A stretch of 64,000 bases of DNA from Oxalicibacterium flavum (GTDB lineage: Bacteria; Pseudomonadota; Gammaproteobacteria; Burkholderiales; Burkholderiaceae_D), in the NCBI RefSeq assembly GCF_014635065.1, contig NZ_BMCG01000002.1:186001-250000 (forward strand). Reading direction: 5' to 3'. Below, piece by piece: positions 49,595-58,531 of the stretch (within the stretch, counting starts at the first letter, position 1; the number at the start of each line of letters is the position of its first letter). Both the position numbers and the translations under genes were made by a program. Under the pieces are notes generated by a model that saw only the letters and a program-made list of their open reading frames with translations, was not told the origin of the DNA and searched no databases.

Positions 49595-50268
49595 TCAGGC
49601 CAGCCCTGCCTCGAGCAGCAGGTCCAGCACGCCGTGCCACAGGATTTCGATGCCGATGCACAGCAGGATGAAGGCCGACAGGCGCAGCACCACCATCGTG
49701 CCGAGCCGGCCCAGCAGACGGATCATGCCGTTGGCATAGCGGTAGCAAAGGAAGATCACGAGCGCCGTCAGTGCCGCGCCGACCGCCGCGCTGCCGAGCG
49801 AGATCACCTGGTCGAGCAGACGGTTCGGCGCGTTGGCACCGAGCGTGATGGAAGCGGCGATCGAACCCGGACCGACCGTCAGCGGAAGCTGATCGGATAG
49901 AAGCTGCGCACCTTGAATTCCTCGTCCGACCAGACTTCGGTCTGGTTCGTCGCGACCTGCGTGCGGATCGCGTCCTGGCTGTTGTCGTGCAACAGCCGCC
50001 AGGCAGTCGCCATGACGAGTATGCCGCCGCCGATACGCACTATGGGCAGCGAGATGCCGAAGAACATCAGCACGTGCGAGCCGATGAACATTGCCCCCAG
50101 CAGCATGAAGAAGCAGTTGAGTGCGACCTGCCGCGCCAGTTTCTTTTCCGCATCGCGGCCGAGATTGCCGAGCAGGCTCGCGAACACCGGCGCATTGCCG
50201 AAGGGATTGAGGATCGGCAGCAAGGTGATGGGCACCAGAATGGCGGCCTTGAGGAACAGGATCAGCAT
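49595..50268 (-). pseudogene. MarC-family membrane protein, broken by a one-base frameshift
   Basis: Two overlapping parts of one MarC protein are in different frames. The N-terminal part (start near 50268, MLILFLKAAILVPITLLPIL NPFGNAPVF) ends KVRSFYPISFR-stop. The C-terminal part resumes as LTVGPGSIAASITLGANAP and runs through the last TMs (FLCYRYANGMIRLLGRL) to a stop at 49595. A single extra G near plus-strand 49884-49885 (CGGAAGC to CGGGAAGC) would restore SFYPISFPLTVGPGS. Either a real recent mutation or a sequencing error in a short G-run. MarC proteins are 6-TM proteins of unknown function. All other residues look intact. Confidence 0.85.
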
Positions 50269-50441
50269 GAGCCGGAGGACCGATGAAGGAACATGCGCGC
50301 CATTATCGGTTGGCGGCATGCGGCACGGCAAGCCGGAAAACGCTTGCGTGAAGGAAAGAGCGAAACGGCAGGAAACGCAGGCCGAATCTTTGCGCCGGCG
50401 CCGGGTCCAATCCGCATGTTCATCTTTTCAGGAGCGCCATC

Positions 50442-50636
50442 ATGCCCGACAAACACATGATCCAGGAAGACGATATCGGCAGCGGCGAACGCAGTCCGGG
50501 TGCGGCGGATACGGAAAAGGAAATCCGCAAGGTCGGCAAGCGTGCCGACCATCCCGATCGCGAGCAGCAGAAGCAGGAAGAAAAGGACAAGGGGCTGGTC
50601 GATGAAGATCATCCCTTCCCCTCCAAGGGCAACTAG
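50442..50636 (+). CDS. Small hydrophilic protein of unknown function
   Basis: A 64-residue, highly charged protein (GERSPGAADTEKEIRKVGKR, then DREQQKQEEKDKG), likely disordered. A good AGGAG ribosome-binding site lies 10 bases upstream. Its stop overlaps the converging psd stop by 4 bases. Proteins of this character, rich in Lys/Glu/Asp with no fold, are sometimes stress-related, but no family is named here. Confidence 0.65.
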   Translation: MPDKHMIQEDDIGSGERSPGAADTEKEIRKVGKRADHPDREQQKQEEKDKGLVDEDHPFPSKGN

Positions 50637-51523
50637 CTGGAAGAAGTTGCCGACGGCGACGGCGCCAGATTCGCCATCGCCTCGCCCAGCCGTACCGCGC
50701 CGGTCGGCTGCCAGGCCGGTGCGAAGGCCAGCGTGTCCTTGCGGAACAGCATGACGACGGTGGAGCCGAGCAGGAAGCGCCCCATTTCCTCCCCCTTCTT
50801 CAGCACCAGATGCTGCTTGTCGTAGCGCCATTCGCGCAGCCGGCCGGTGCGCGGCGGATTGATCACGCCGTGCCAGATCGTCTGCATGCTGCCGACGATG
50901 GTGGCGCCGACCAGCACCATCACGAACGGTCCCTGCGCCCCCTCGAACACGCAGACCACGCGCTCGTTGCGCGCAAACAGGTTGGGCACGCCGCGCGCGG
51001 TGGTCGGATTGACCGAGAACAGCGCGCCCGGCACGTAAATCATGCGCATCAGGCGACCGTCGCACGGCATGTGCACGCGGTGATAATCGCGCGGACTCAG
51101 GTACAGCGTGGCAAAGCTGCCGTGGCGAAACTGCTCCGCCAGCTCACGGTCGCCGCCGACCAGCGCCTCGGTCAGATAATTGTGGCCCTTGGCCTGGAAG
51201 ATCTGGTCGTCCTCGATGCGTCCGAACTGGCTGATCGCGCCATCGACCGGGCTGACGAAATCCGCCGATGCCAGCGGACGTGCGCCCGGCCGCAGCGCGC
51301 GCGTGAAGAATTCGTTGAAGGTCGCATAGCTGCCGATATCGGGATTGGCCGCTTCCGCCATGTTGACCTTGTACTTGCCGATGAACCAGCGGATCAGGCC
51401 GGTCGTGATGCGGCCCGCGCGCGCGCCGGCAACCAGGCCGGCAAACGCGGTCAGTGCCTTCTTCGGCAGAAAATACTGGGGAATGACTGGCAATCGGGTG
51501 AACACGATAAGGGCCGGCTCCAT
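50633..51523 (-). CDS. psd: Phosphatidylserine decarboxylase proenzyme
   Basis: A 296-residue pro-enzyme that makes phosphatidylethanolamine. Self-cleavage occurs at the LGST motif (FLLGSTVVML, Ser near residue 253) to make the pyruvoyl group. The HMP motif RVHMPCDGRLMRM and FVSPVDGAISQFG (Asp of the protease-like triad) are present. Start 51523 (MEPALIVFTRLPVIPQYFLP) gives the typical length of the type-I enzyme. A conserved 73-residue hypothetical gene precedes it by 28 bases. Inner-membrane attached. Confidence 0.96.
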   Translation of the reverse strand: MEPALIVFTRLPVIPQYFLPKKALTAFAGLVAGARAGRITTGLIRWFIGKYKVNMAEAANPDIGSYATFNEFFTRALRPGARPLASADFVSPVDGAISQFGRIEDDQIFQAKGHNYLTEALVGGDRELAEQFRHGSFATLYLSPRDYHRVHMPCDGRLMRMIYVPGALFSVNPTTARGVPNLFARNERVVCVFEGAQGPFVMVLVGATIVGSMQTIWHGVINPPRTGRLREWRYDKQHLVLKKGEEMGRFLLGSTVVMLFRKDTLAFAPAWQPTGAVRLGEAMANLAPSPSATSSS

Positions 51524-51551
51524 GAAAGGTGAGAAAAAACAGCGGCAACGC

Positions 51552-51773
51552 TTACGTCGATACCCTGATGACGGTGATGCGGTCGATAAAGAACTCGCCG
51601 TTGACAACCCGGCGATGCGGCACGTCCGCCAGTTCGAAGCCGCGCCCTTCGTCCTCCAGCCAGAGCTTGACCAGCGTGTCGAACTCTTCGACACCTACCC
51701 GCAGCATCTGCGCCGTAATCACGAAACGGGCACCGTCCTCGTACTTGCCGACGATGTCTTGCAACCTTGCCAT
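51552..51773 (-). CDS. Hypothetical protein upstream of psd
   Basis: A 73-residue soluble protein (MARLQDIVGKYEDGARFVIT, ending DRITVIRVST). AAAGGAT upstream of the ATG at 51773 supports the start. It has mixed alpha/beta character and no recognised motif. It is 28 bases upstream of psd in the same direction, and probably co-transcribed. Function unknown. Confidence 0.65.
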   Translation of the reverse strand: MARLQDIVGKYEDGARFVITAQMLRVGVEEFDTLVKLWLEDEGRGFELADVPHRRVVNGEFFIDRITVIRVST

Positions 51774-51853
51774 GCACCATCCTTTTGCAAATTCAGCATC
51801 ATAGCGGGAGTTTGCCGCGAATTCCATCCCGCCTTGCATGCGCGTGCCGCTCA

Positions 51854-53758
51854 TCACGGCCGCGGCTTGTGCGCGAACACCTGCTGGCACGGGTCCGATC
51901 CGGGGTTCGCGCCATCCCAGATCGAGGTCGCCACGATGCTGATACCGCCGGTCACGATGGCCGCGCCGATACGCGCCAGCGCTTCCGGCGCGCCCGCCTC
52001 GTCCATGTTCATCTGCGGCCGCGTCACCTTGCCGGCAATTCGCACCTCGCTGGCAAAGGTCGAAATGCCGAGGCTGATGCCGGCGCGCGCCCTGACGCGG
52101 CCGCGCAGGTCGAGCGTCTGCGTGCGCATGTCGACTGCGCCGCTGGTCAGCAACTGGCTCGCATCGCTGCGCGCGCCGACGATGCCTTCGCCCTTGGCCA
52201 AGCCGTTTCTGAACGGCAACCTGGCCGACAGACAGGCCATGTCGATGTATTTGGAATCCCGCGCCGAGAACAGACCGTTGAGCCAGTATTCGGCCTGTCC
52301 CGCCGATTCGGAATGAATGCGCGCTTCGGCAATGCGAAGATCGAGCGGACCATCGATGTTGGCCGCCAGCTGCTTCATGCTCTCGCCCTGCGTTTGCACA
52401 CGCAGGGTCGCCTGCATGCGACCGCCCTCGATGCGCGATTTCTTGCCGGTTTCGGCAAACCACTGGCCGAGCAGCGTCTGGTCGAGCTGCAGGTTCAGCG
52501 ACACCGCGCGATTGCGCGCCGTGAATATGGCATCGCCCCGCGCGCTTCCGCCCAGCAGTTTGCCGCCGAACGAAGTCACCGTCATGCGATCGTCACGCGT
52601 ATCGGCCTGCGCCACTGCCTCGCGCACCTCGATGCCGTTGCGCAGGCGCAGCGCGTCGATGCGTGCCGCAATCGTGCCATCCATGCCCTGCAGGGCGCTC
52701 AGCAGCGGCCACGGCAAGGGGCGGTCGCGGAACAGTTCGCCCTCGGGCTTGGGCGGCAGCGGTGGCCGGCCGGCGTCGAGGAAGGTCTGCACCATATCGA
52801 CCCGGTCTGCCTTGAGGTCGGCGCGGAATGAAGGACGCGATGCGCTGCGGTCGAATTGCAGCGCGCCCGCCAGGTTCAACTTGCCCATCTGCAGCTTCAG
52901 ATCGCTGACATAGAGTTTGCGCCCCGCGCCCTGCACCTGCAGATCGAGCTTGATGGGCACCGGCGGCTTAAGGTCAATGGCGAGAAAGCGATACGCTTCT
53001 TCCAGCGAAGGGGCATCGATCGCCGCCGAAAAGGCATAGCTTTGCGGTTCCAGCGAAATCGGCAGCGTGCCCTTGATCAGCGCGGTCGATCGGCCGCTCT
53101 TGACGAACACCATGCCGCCGCTGCTGGCACCGGGTCTGCCAAACGCCGCCAGATCCTGCAGCTCGCCCTTGATCAGCAAGGCCTGCTCGTTGCGGCTGAG
53201 GGTGGTCTCGAACTCGATGTTGCGCAAACGCCCCGCGCTTTCGGCCTCGAACCTGTCGATATGCAGCGCAAACGGCTCGTCGTGCGGACGGCGTATGGTC
53301 AGCAGACCATCCTGCACGCGCAGATCGCTCAGATCGATGTCGGAAGTCTGCAGTGAACGGCCGCGCGGCATATCCCAGCTGCGCCGTCCATCCTCCGCAA
53401 CCTCCAGATTCGCGCGCAGGCCTTCGAAGTGCAGGCTTTCAAGCACGAAACTGCCGCGCAGCAGCGGCAGCAAGGCGAAGCGCGCCTTGACGCCATCGGC
53501 TTCCAGCAAATGCGCATCCTGCGTCCACGCCGGATTGCCGACGCGCACATCGCGCGCTTCAAGATGCGGATAGGGAAACAGGGCCATCGACAGGTCGCCG
53601 ATCGCCAGTTCGCGGTTCCAGGTCTGTGCCACCTTGTCGCGTGCAAACTGCTTCAGACGGTCACCATCGGCCAGCCGGTACAGGAACAGCGCGGCAAGCG
53701 CCAGCAGCATGCACACTGCCGCCGTAACGCCCCATCTCCATGTCCGCCATCCTCGCAT
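51854..53758 (-). CDS. AsmA-family inner-membrane protein
   Basis: A 634-residue protein. One N-terminal TM helix (VTAAVCMLLALAALFLYRLA) is followed by the AsmA-type domain starting KVAQTWNRELAIGDLSMALF PYPHLEARDVRVGNP. The rest is rich in beta-strands with the C-terminal AsmA2 repeat region (ADRVDMVQTFLDA, AVDMRTQTLDLRGRV). AsmA proteins are linked to outer-membrane lipid transport and assembly. The gene is alone, between the psd region and a nitronate monooxygenase-like gene. The frame is intact. Confidence 0.9.
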   Translation of the reverse strand: MRGWRTWRWGVTAAVCMLLALAALFLYRLADGDRLKQFARDKVAQTWNRELAIGDLSMALFPYPHLEARDVRVGNPAWTQDAHLLEADGVKARFALLPLLRGSFVLESLHFEGLRANLEVAEDGRRSWDMPRGRSLQTSDIDLSDLRVQDGLLTIRRPHDEPFALHIDRFEAESAGRLRNIEFETTLSRNEQALLIKGELQDLAAFGRPGASSGGMVFVKSGRSTALIKGTLPISLEPQSYAFSAAIDAPSLEEAYRFLAIDLKPPVPIKLDLQVQGAGRKLYVSDLKLQMGKLNLAGALQFDRSASRPSFRADLKADRVDMVQTFLDAGRPPLPPKPEGELFRDRPLPWPLLSALQGMDGTIAARIDALRLRNGIEVREAVAQADTRDDRMTVTSFGGKLLGGSARGDAIFTARNRAVSLNLQLDQTLLGQWFAETGKKSRIEGGRMQATLRVQTQGESMKQLAANIDGPLDLRIAEARIHSESAGQAEYWLNGLFSARDSKYIDMACLSARLPFRNGLAKGEGIVGARSDASQLLTSGAVDMRTQTLDLRGRVRARAGISLGISTFASEVRIAGKVTRPQMNMDEAGAPEALARIGAAIVTGGISIVATSIWDGANPGSDPCQQVFAHKPRP

Positions 53759-53910
53759 CGCTCATCCTCGCCTGTTACCGCCGCTGTGCAGGCGGTTTTC
53801 TCGGTGGACAGCGAGGATAGACCAGTTGACGCGCGCCGTCACCCGGTCAATCACGCAACCTGCGGTAGGAATGCGATGACAAGGCGCGGTTCGGAAGGAA
53901 GGATGATGGC

Positions 53911-55110
53911 TCAGGCCGGCTGCATGCCGGCTGCGGACAAGGCCTGCGACGCAGCCGGACGCACGCCGTTGAGCAGATAGTCGATGAGTTCGCGCACCGG
54001 GCGGATCGCATTGCCGAACGGCAGCGGTTCGGAGCCGCGGAAGAACAGGCCGCGCCCGACGTCGCCCTGCAGCGCGAACGCCAGCTGCGTGTCGATGCAG
54101 AACTGGCCGGCCTTGGCAATGCCGTCGCGCAGGCCGCATTGATGCAGGCAGTCGAAGCCGACCGTGCAGGCCTTGGGACCGGCCTTGTCCTGCAGTTTCT
54201 TTTCCTTTTCGAGATAGCGGATCAGCCATGGTGTGCGCACCGCGCGCGCCGGCAGACCGGCGCAGCTCATGAAGGTGACGATATCCTCGGGCTGGGCGCC
54301 GGCGAGGATGCGCTTGAAGTTCTCGTGCGCATCGCCTTCGGTCGTCACCGCGAACGAGGTCCCGAGCTGTACCGCACTGGCGCCCAGCGCCAATAGTTCG
54401 CGCACCTGTTCATGCGAATGGATGCCGCCGGCCACAATCAGCGGGATGCGGTCGCGCGCGATGCCGAGCTGGTCGAACAACGCCAGCGTGCCCTCGATCA
54501 CGACAGAGAACGCGAAGTGCGGATCGTTGATGCTGTCCAGGCTGGCCGCGCCCAGATGGCCGGCCGCGAACTGCGGATTCTCGATCACGATGGCGTCCGG
54601 CAGGCGGTCGCGCCGCATCCATTTCTTCAGGATCAGGCCGATGCCGCGCACGTCGGACAGGATCGGAATCAGCGCCACGTCCGGATAATCGGCCGCCAGT
54701 TCCGGCAGGTCCATCGGCAGTCCGGCGCCGACCACGATGGCGTCGGCGCCGCTTTCGCAGGCCTGCTTCACGTACGGCGCATATTCCGCCACCGCACGCA
54801 TGATGTTGACCGCGACCATGCCGCTTCCTTCCGACAGCGCACGCGCGGCGCGAATCTCCCGGTCCAGCGCCTCGAGGTTGGCGGCGTTGATGACCGCCTT
54901 CATGTCGTCCTTGCGCGCCTTGCCGGTGCGCGCCATCAGGTCCGGATGATGGCGCCGCAGATCGACGCTCGAGATCGTGCCCATCGCGCCCAGCCGCGCC
55001 ACGTTGCCGGCCAGGCGGTGCGCCGAAACGCCCACGCCCATGCCGCCCTGTACGACGGGCAGCAGCGATTTTCCCTTGATGCGGAGCGGCGGAAAGACGG
55101 TGTCGAGCAT
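53911..55110 (-). CDS. Nitronate monooxygenase-like FMN enzyme
   Basis: A 399-residue TIM-barrel flavoprotein. The N-terminal LLPVVQGGMGVGVSAHRLAG and the phosphate-binding section LIVAGGIHSHEQVRELLALG ASAVQLGTSFAVT match the 2-nitropropane dioxygenase/NPD family. A Cys-containing C-terminal section (KACTVGFDCLHQCGLRDG) is an addition seen in some close relatives. The catalytic His of class I enzymes is not obvious, so activity on nitronates is not sure and the enzyme could be an enoyl-ACP reductase (FabK)-like or related oxidoreductase. Start 55110 follows AGAGGAA. Confidence 0.85.
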   Translation of the reverse strand: MLDTVFPPLRIKGKSLLPVVQGGMGVGVSAHRLAGNVARLGAMGTISSVDLRRHHPDLMARTGKARKDDMKAVINAANLEALDREIRAARALSEGSGMVAVNIMRAVAEYAPYVKQACESGADAIVVGAGLPMDLPELAADYPDVALIPILSDVRGIGLILKKWMRRDRLPDAIVIENPQFAAGHLGAASLDSINDPHFAFSVVIEGTLALFDQLGIARDRIPLIVAGGIHSHEQVRELLALGASAVQLGTSFAVTTEGDAHENFKRILAGAQPEDIVTFMSCAGLPARAVRTPWLIRYLEKEKKLQDKAGPKACTVGFDCLHQCGLRDGIAKAGQFCIDTQLAFALQGDVGRGLFFRGSEPLPFGNAIRPVRELIDYLLNGVRPAASQALSAAGMQPA

Positions 55111-55269
55111 GATGTTCCTCTGGAATTCTGGATGGCCACACTCTAGCAAGCGGGTGCCGGCGACTATTGACATGGATCAAATCCGCACCGTTTCCCGGCC
55201 ACGCTTTTCGCCGTTCGTCCCGCCATTCTTTTCATGCCGGCCGGCTTGCCGAAGTGATACATTGCCTGC

Positions 55270-55998
55270 ATGAATCCCCTCATCCCGCACATCACACCCG
55301 TCACCGCCCCACCCCATTCCGAATCCCACGTCGGCAACCGCATCGGCTGGCTGCGCGCCGCCGTGCTCGGCGCCAACGACGGCATCATTTCCACCGCCTG
55401 CCTGCTGCTCGGCGTGGCCGCATCCGGTGCGAGCGCAACGCAGATGCTGACCGCCGGCATCGCGGCGCTGGCGGCGGGCGCAATGTCGATGGCGGTCGGC
55501 GAATACGTCTCCGTCAGTTCGCAGGCCGATGCCGAGCGTGCCGAACTCGACCTCGAGCGCCGCGAGATCGCCGCCCGGCCCGAGGCCGAACACCGCGAGC
55601 TGGCCGCCATCTACGTCTCGCGCGGACTGGAACCGGCGCTGGCCGAACAGGTCGCCACGCAGCTGATGGCCAAGGATGCGCTCGACGCCCATGCGCGCGA
55701 GGAACTCGGCCTCAATGCCATCACCGCGGCGCGGCCGACGCAGGCGGCGCTGGCTTCCGCGCTGGCGTTTTCGTCGGGTTCGGCACTGCCGCTGCTGATC
55801 GCCATCACCAGTCCGGCCGGCGCGACGATCCCGGTGCTGGCGGTGGTGTCGCTGCTGTCGCTGGTACTGCTCGGCGCCCTGGCGGCGCGCGCCGGCAATG
55901 CGCCCATGCTGCGTGCCGCCGTGCGCGTCGGCAGCCTCGGCGCGCTCGCCATGGTCATCACCAGCGGCATCGGCTGGCTGGTCGGCGTGTCGGTGTGA
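55270..55998 (+). CDS. VIT1/CCC1-family transporter
   Basis: A 242-residue membrane protein. The first TM pair contains GWLRAAVLGANDGIISTACL and GAMSMAVGEYVSVSSQADAE, the family signatures with Met/Glu ligands. The cytoplasmic section AERAELDLERREIAARPEAE HRELAAIYVSRG corresponds to the metal-binding domain of VIT1. It probably exports or sequesters Fe(II) or Mn(II) by H+ exchange. The gene is divergent from the nitronate monooxygenase-like gene and precedes cbpA after 93 bases. Confidence 0.88.
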   Translation: MNPLIPHITPVTAPPHSESHVGNRIGWLRAAVLGANDGIISTACLLLGVAASGASATQMLTAGIAALAAGAMSMAVGEYVSVSSQADAERAELDLERREIAARPEAEHRELAAIYVSRGLEPALAEQVATQLMAKDALDAHAREELGLNAITAARPTQAALASALAFSSGSALPLLIAITSPAGATIPVLAVVSLLSLVLLGALAARAGNAPMLRAAVRVGSLGALAMVITSGIGWLVGVSV

Positions 55999-56091
55999 AC
56001 CGCGATCCGAATCGTCGAGTCGAACCTTGAACGACAGCCGGGGCGCCACCATCTGCAAGGAAATATTTCCCCGCGAACAGGGAGCCAAGCA

Positions 56092-57045
56092 ATGAAATTC
56101 AAGGATTACTACGAGATACTCGGCGTCAAGCGCGATGCGTCGCAGGACGAGATTCGCAGCGCCTATCGCAAGCTGGCGCGCAAGTACCATCCGGACGTCA
56201 GCAAGGAAGCCGATGCCGAGGCGCGCTTCAAGGAAATGGGCGAAGCCTACAAGGTCCTCAAGGACCCGGAATCGCGCGCCTCCTACGACCGGCTCGGCGC
56301 CAACTGGCAGAACGGCCAGGACTTCCAGCCGCCGCCGGGCGACGGCGGGTTCGACTTCCGCAGCGCCGGCTTCGGCGGCAATGGTGGGGGTGGCGGATTC
56401 GAAGGCATGGACTTCGGCGACTTCTTCGAACAGATGTTCGCGCAGCAGGCCGGGCGCGGCCCGCGCCGCACCATGCAGATGCCGGGCGAGGACATCCACG
56501 CCAAGATCCAGATCGATCTGGAGGACGCCTATCGCGGCGCGCAGCGTTCGATCTCGCTGCGCCTGCCGGAAACCGACGAACACGGCCGCACCTTGCACCG
56601 CGAACGCACGCTCAGCGTGACGATTCCCAAGGGTATCCGTGCCGGCCAGAACCTGCGCCTGGCCGGCCAGGGCGGCGCCGGCTTCAACGGCGGCAAGGCC
56701 GGCGACCTCTATCTCGAGATCGCCTTCAAGCCGCATGCGCACTACCGCATCGACGGCCGCGACGTCTATGCGGACCTGCCGCTGGCGCCGTGGGAAGCGG
56801 CGCTCGGCGCGACGGTGGCGGCCGATACACCCGAAGGCAAGGTCGAACTGACGATCCCGCCCAATTCCGTGGCCGGTCGCAAGCTGCGGCTCAAGGGCAA
56901 GGGTATTCCGGGCAAGGAAGCCGGCGACCTGTACGTGGTGCTCGGCATCGCGCTGCCGCCGGCCGACAGCGAGGCGTCGCGCCAGGCCTATCAGGCGTTC
57001 CGCGAGGCCTTCGATTTCAATCCCCGCACTGATTCCTCGAGGTGA
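56092..57045 (+). CDS. cbpA: Curved-DNA-binding DnaJ-class chaperone CbpA
   Basis: A 317-residue type-II J-domain protein. The J domain covers residues 5-70 with the HPD motif at 33-35 (KYHPDVSK). A Gly/Phe-rich linker follows (FGGNGGGGGFEGMDFGDFFE), then two C-terminal beta-domains (RTLHRERTLSVTIPKGIRAG, LYLEIAFKPHAHYRIDGRD). It lacks the DnaJ zinc finger, which marks CbpA. It acts with DnaK and binds bent DNA. cbpM follows 4 bases later. Confidence 0.95.
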   Translation: MKFKDYYEILGVKRDASQDEIRSAYRKLARKYHPDVSKEADAEARFKEMGEAYKVLKDPESRASYDRLGANWQNGQDFQPPPGDGGFDFRSAGFGGNGGGGGFEGMDFGDFFEQMFAQQAGRGPRRTMQMPGEDIHAKIQIDLEDAYRGAQRSISLRLPETDEHGRTLHRERTLSVTIPKGIRAGQNLRLAGQGGAGFNGGKAGDLYLEIAFKPHAHYRIDGRDVYADLPLAPWEAALGATVAADTPEGKVELTIPPNSVAGRKLRLKGKGIPGKEAGDLYVVLGIALPPADSEASRQAYQAFREAFDFNPRTDSSR

Positions 57046-57049
57046 CACG

Positions 57050-57373
57050 ATGAACAAGACCGTCATTCGCCATGTACAGGCGCAAGTCATCGACGAAGAC
57101 ATGATGCTGACGCTTGCCGACCTCTGCCAGAGCTGCGGCGCGCCGCGCACCACCATCGAAACCTGGGTCGTGGAAGGCGTGCTGGTGCCGACCGGCAAGC
57201 AGCCGCGCGACTGGCGCTTCAGCGGCAACATGCTGCGGCGCGCACGCCTGGCGCGGCAGATGGCCGAGGACATGGAAGTCAATGCCTCCGGCATCGCGCT
57301 GGCGCTCGACCTGCTCGAACAGATCGACGCCCTGCGCGCGCAACTGGCGCGCACCGGACGCCACCAGCTCTAA
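57050..57373 (+). CDS. cbpM: CbpM, modulator of CbpA
   Basis: A 107-residue MerR-like helical protein. The motif [36 protein letters not shown] matches CbpM, which binds the CbpA J domain and inhibits it. It is the expected partner directly after cbpA (4-base gap) and its last bases overlap the converging soxR stop by 4 bases. C-terminus has a coiled-coil section ([16 protein letters not shown]). Confidence 0.93.
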   Translation: MNKTVIRHVQAQVIDEDMMLTLADLCQSCGAPRTTIETWVVEGVLVPTGKQPRDWRFSGNMLRRARLARQMAEDMEVNASGIALALDLLEQIDALRAQLARTGRHQL

Positions 57374-57837
57374 TCCTCGCCCTGCTCCAGCAGGCGCGGT
57401 CCGCTGCCCTGCAGTCCGAGTTCGTCCTGCGGATTGCGCAGACGGCAGTGGTCGATCGACAGGCAGCCGCAACCGATGCAGTCGTCGAGATGATCGCGCA
57501 ACAGCGTGAGCCGCGCGATGCGTGCATCCAGTTCCTTCTTCCACCTGGCCGACAGCCGCGTCCAGTCGCGCATGCTCGGCGCACGGCCCTGCGGCAGCGT
57601 TGCCAGGGCGGCGCCGATATCGGCCAGCGGAATGCCGATGCGCTGGGCGACCTTGATCAGCGACACGCGCCGCAGCACGTCGCGCGCATAACGCCGCTGG
57701 TTACCCGCATTGCGGCGGCTCGCGATCAATCCCTTGGCCTCGTAGAAATGGATTGCCGACACCGCCAGGCCGCTGCGCCTGGCGACCTCGCCCACGGTCA
57801 GTTCCTGCCTGGGCTCCTCGTCTTCCTCGTTTGCCAT
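57370..57837 (-). CDS. soxR: SoxR, redox-sensing MerR-family regulator
   Basis: A 155-residue MerR-family protein with a [2Fe-2S] cluster. DNA-binding part: [41 protein letters not shown]. Cluster ligands are Cys120, Cys123, Cys125 and Cys131 in [14 protein letters not shown], the exact CX2CXCX5C SoxR spacing. Oxidation of the cluster activates transcription. Start 57837 fits the family. It is divergent from an FMN-reductase-type gene over a textbook SoxR box with a 19-bp spacer. No soxS gene is present, so SoxR likely activates targets directly, as in non-enteric bacteria. Confidence 0.96.
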   Translation of the reverse strand: MANEEDEEPRQELTVGEVARRSGLAVSAIHFYEAKGLIASRRNAGNQRRYARDVLRRVSLIKVAQRIGIPLADIGAALATLPQGRAPSMRDWTRLSARWKKELDARIARLTLLRDHLDDCIGCGCLSIDHCRLRNPQDELGLQGSGPRLLEQGED

Positions 57838-57845
57838 GTCGGCCC

Positions 57846-57876
57846 TTGACCTCAAGTAAAGTTGAGGTTTTACACT
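57846..57876 (+). promoter_or_regulatory. SoxR-activated promoter with SoxR box
   Basis: -35 TTGACC (57846-57851) and -10 TACACT (57871-57876) are separated by 19 bases, the over-long spacer that MerR-family activators correct. The SoxR box CCTCAAGTAAAGTTGAGG (57850-57867) differs from the E. coli soxS site CCTCAAGTTAACTTGAGG at only two central positions. It directs transcription to the FMN reductase-like gene. Confidence 0.93.
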
Positions 57877-57905
57877 CCTTTGCACCGAACCACAAGGGAG
57901 CATGC

Positions 57906-58481
57906 ATGACCGACCTGAACATCGCCCTGATCTACGGCAGCACGCGGGAAGGACGATTCTGCGACACCGTCGCGCGCTGGAGCGCGGCGCAACTTCTGCG
58001 GCACCAAGGCATCCGGCTCGACATCGTCGATCCGGCGAAGATCGAACTGCCGATGCGGCTGGAACGGCAATGCAGTCCGGCACTGACCACGCTGAAGACG
58101 CGCATAGGTGCGGCCGATGCCTACGTAATCGTCACGCCGGAGTACAACCACGGCTATCCGGCGATCCTCAAGCACCTGATCGATTCCGTCTATGGCGAAT
58201 GGCAGGCCAAGCCGGTCGGCTTCGTCTCGTATGGCGGCTTGCATGGCGGCACGCATGCGGTCGAACAGTTGCGGCAGGTCTTTGCCGAGGTGCATTCGGT
58301 GACCATGCGCAACACGGTCTCGTTCACCGAAGCGTGGAAGCAGTTCGACCGCGACGGCCGCCTGCTCGAACCGAACCTGGCCGAGCAGTCGATGCGCATG
58401 ATGAGCGCGCAGCTACGATGGTGGGCCGAGGCGCTACGGCAGGCGCGCCGGCAGCAGCCCTATGCCGAAATCGCGACCTGA
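57906..58481 (+). CDS. NADPH-dependent FMN reductase-like protein (SoxR target)
   Basis: A 191-residue flavodoxin-fold reductase. The FMN phosphate loop is [17 protein letters not shown], and the second block [24 protein letters not shown] is typical of the NADPH-dependent FMN reductase/azoreductase family. AAGGGAG precedes ATG 57906. It is the direct downstream gene of the SoxR promoter, so it probably reduces redox-cycling agents, quinones or flavin. Related proteins include ArsH and ChrR; no arsenic or chromate genes lie near. Confidence 0.9.
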   Translation: MTDLNIALIYGSTREGRFCDTVARWSAAQLLRHQGIRLDIVDPAKIELPMRLERQCSPALTTLKTRIGAADAYVIVTPEYNHGYPAILKHLIDSVYGEWQAKPVGFVSYGGLHGGTHAVEQLRQVFAEVHSVTMRNTVSFTEAWKQFDRDGRLLEPNLAEQSMRMMSAQLRWWAEALRQARRQQPYAEIAT

Positions 58482-58531
58482 TGGTGTGAGCGGGACGCCA
58501 GGAACTGGATGATGCGCCCCGATCCGAAGGA

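Noticed and set aside
49879-49900. TGA in marC read as selenocysteine
   Set aside because: The window has the Sec machinery, but read-through at this TGA would continue in the wrong frame; only a one-base insertion restores the conserved PLTVGPGS motif.
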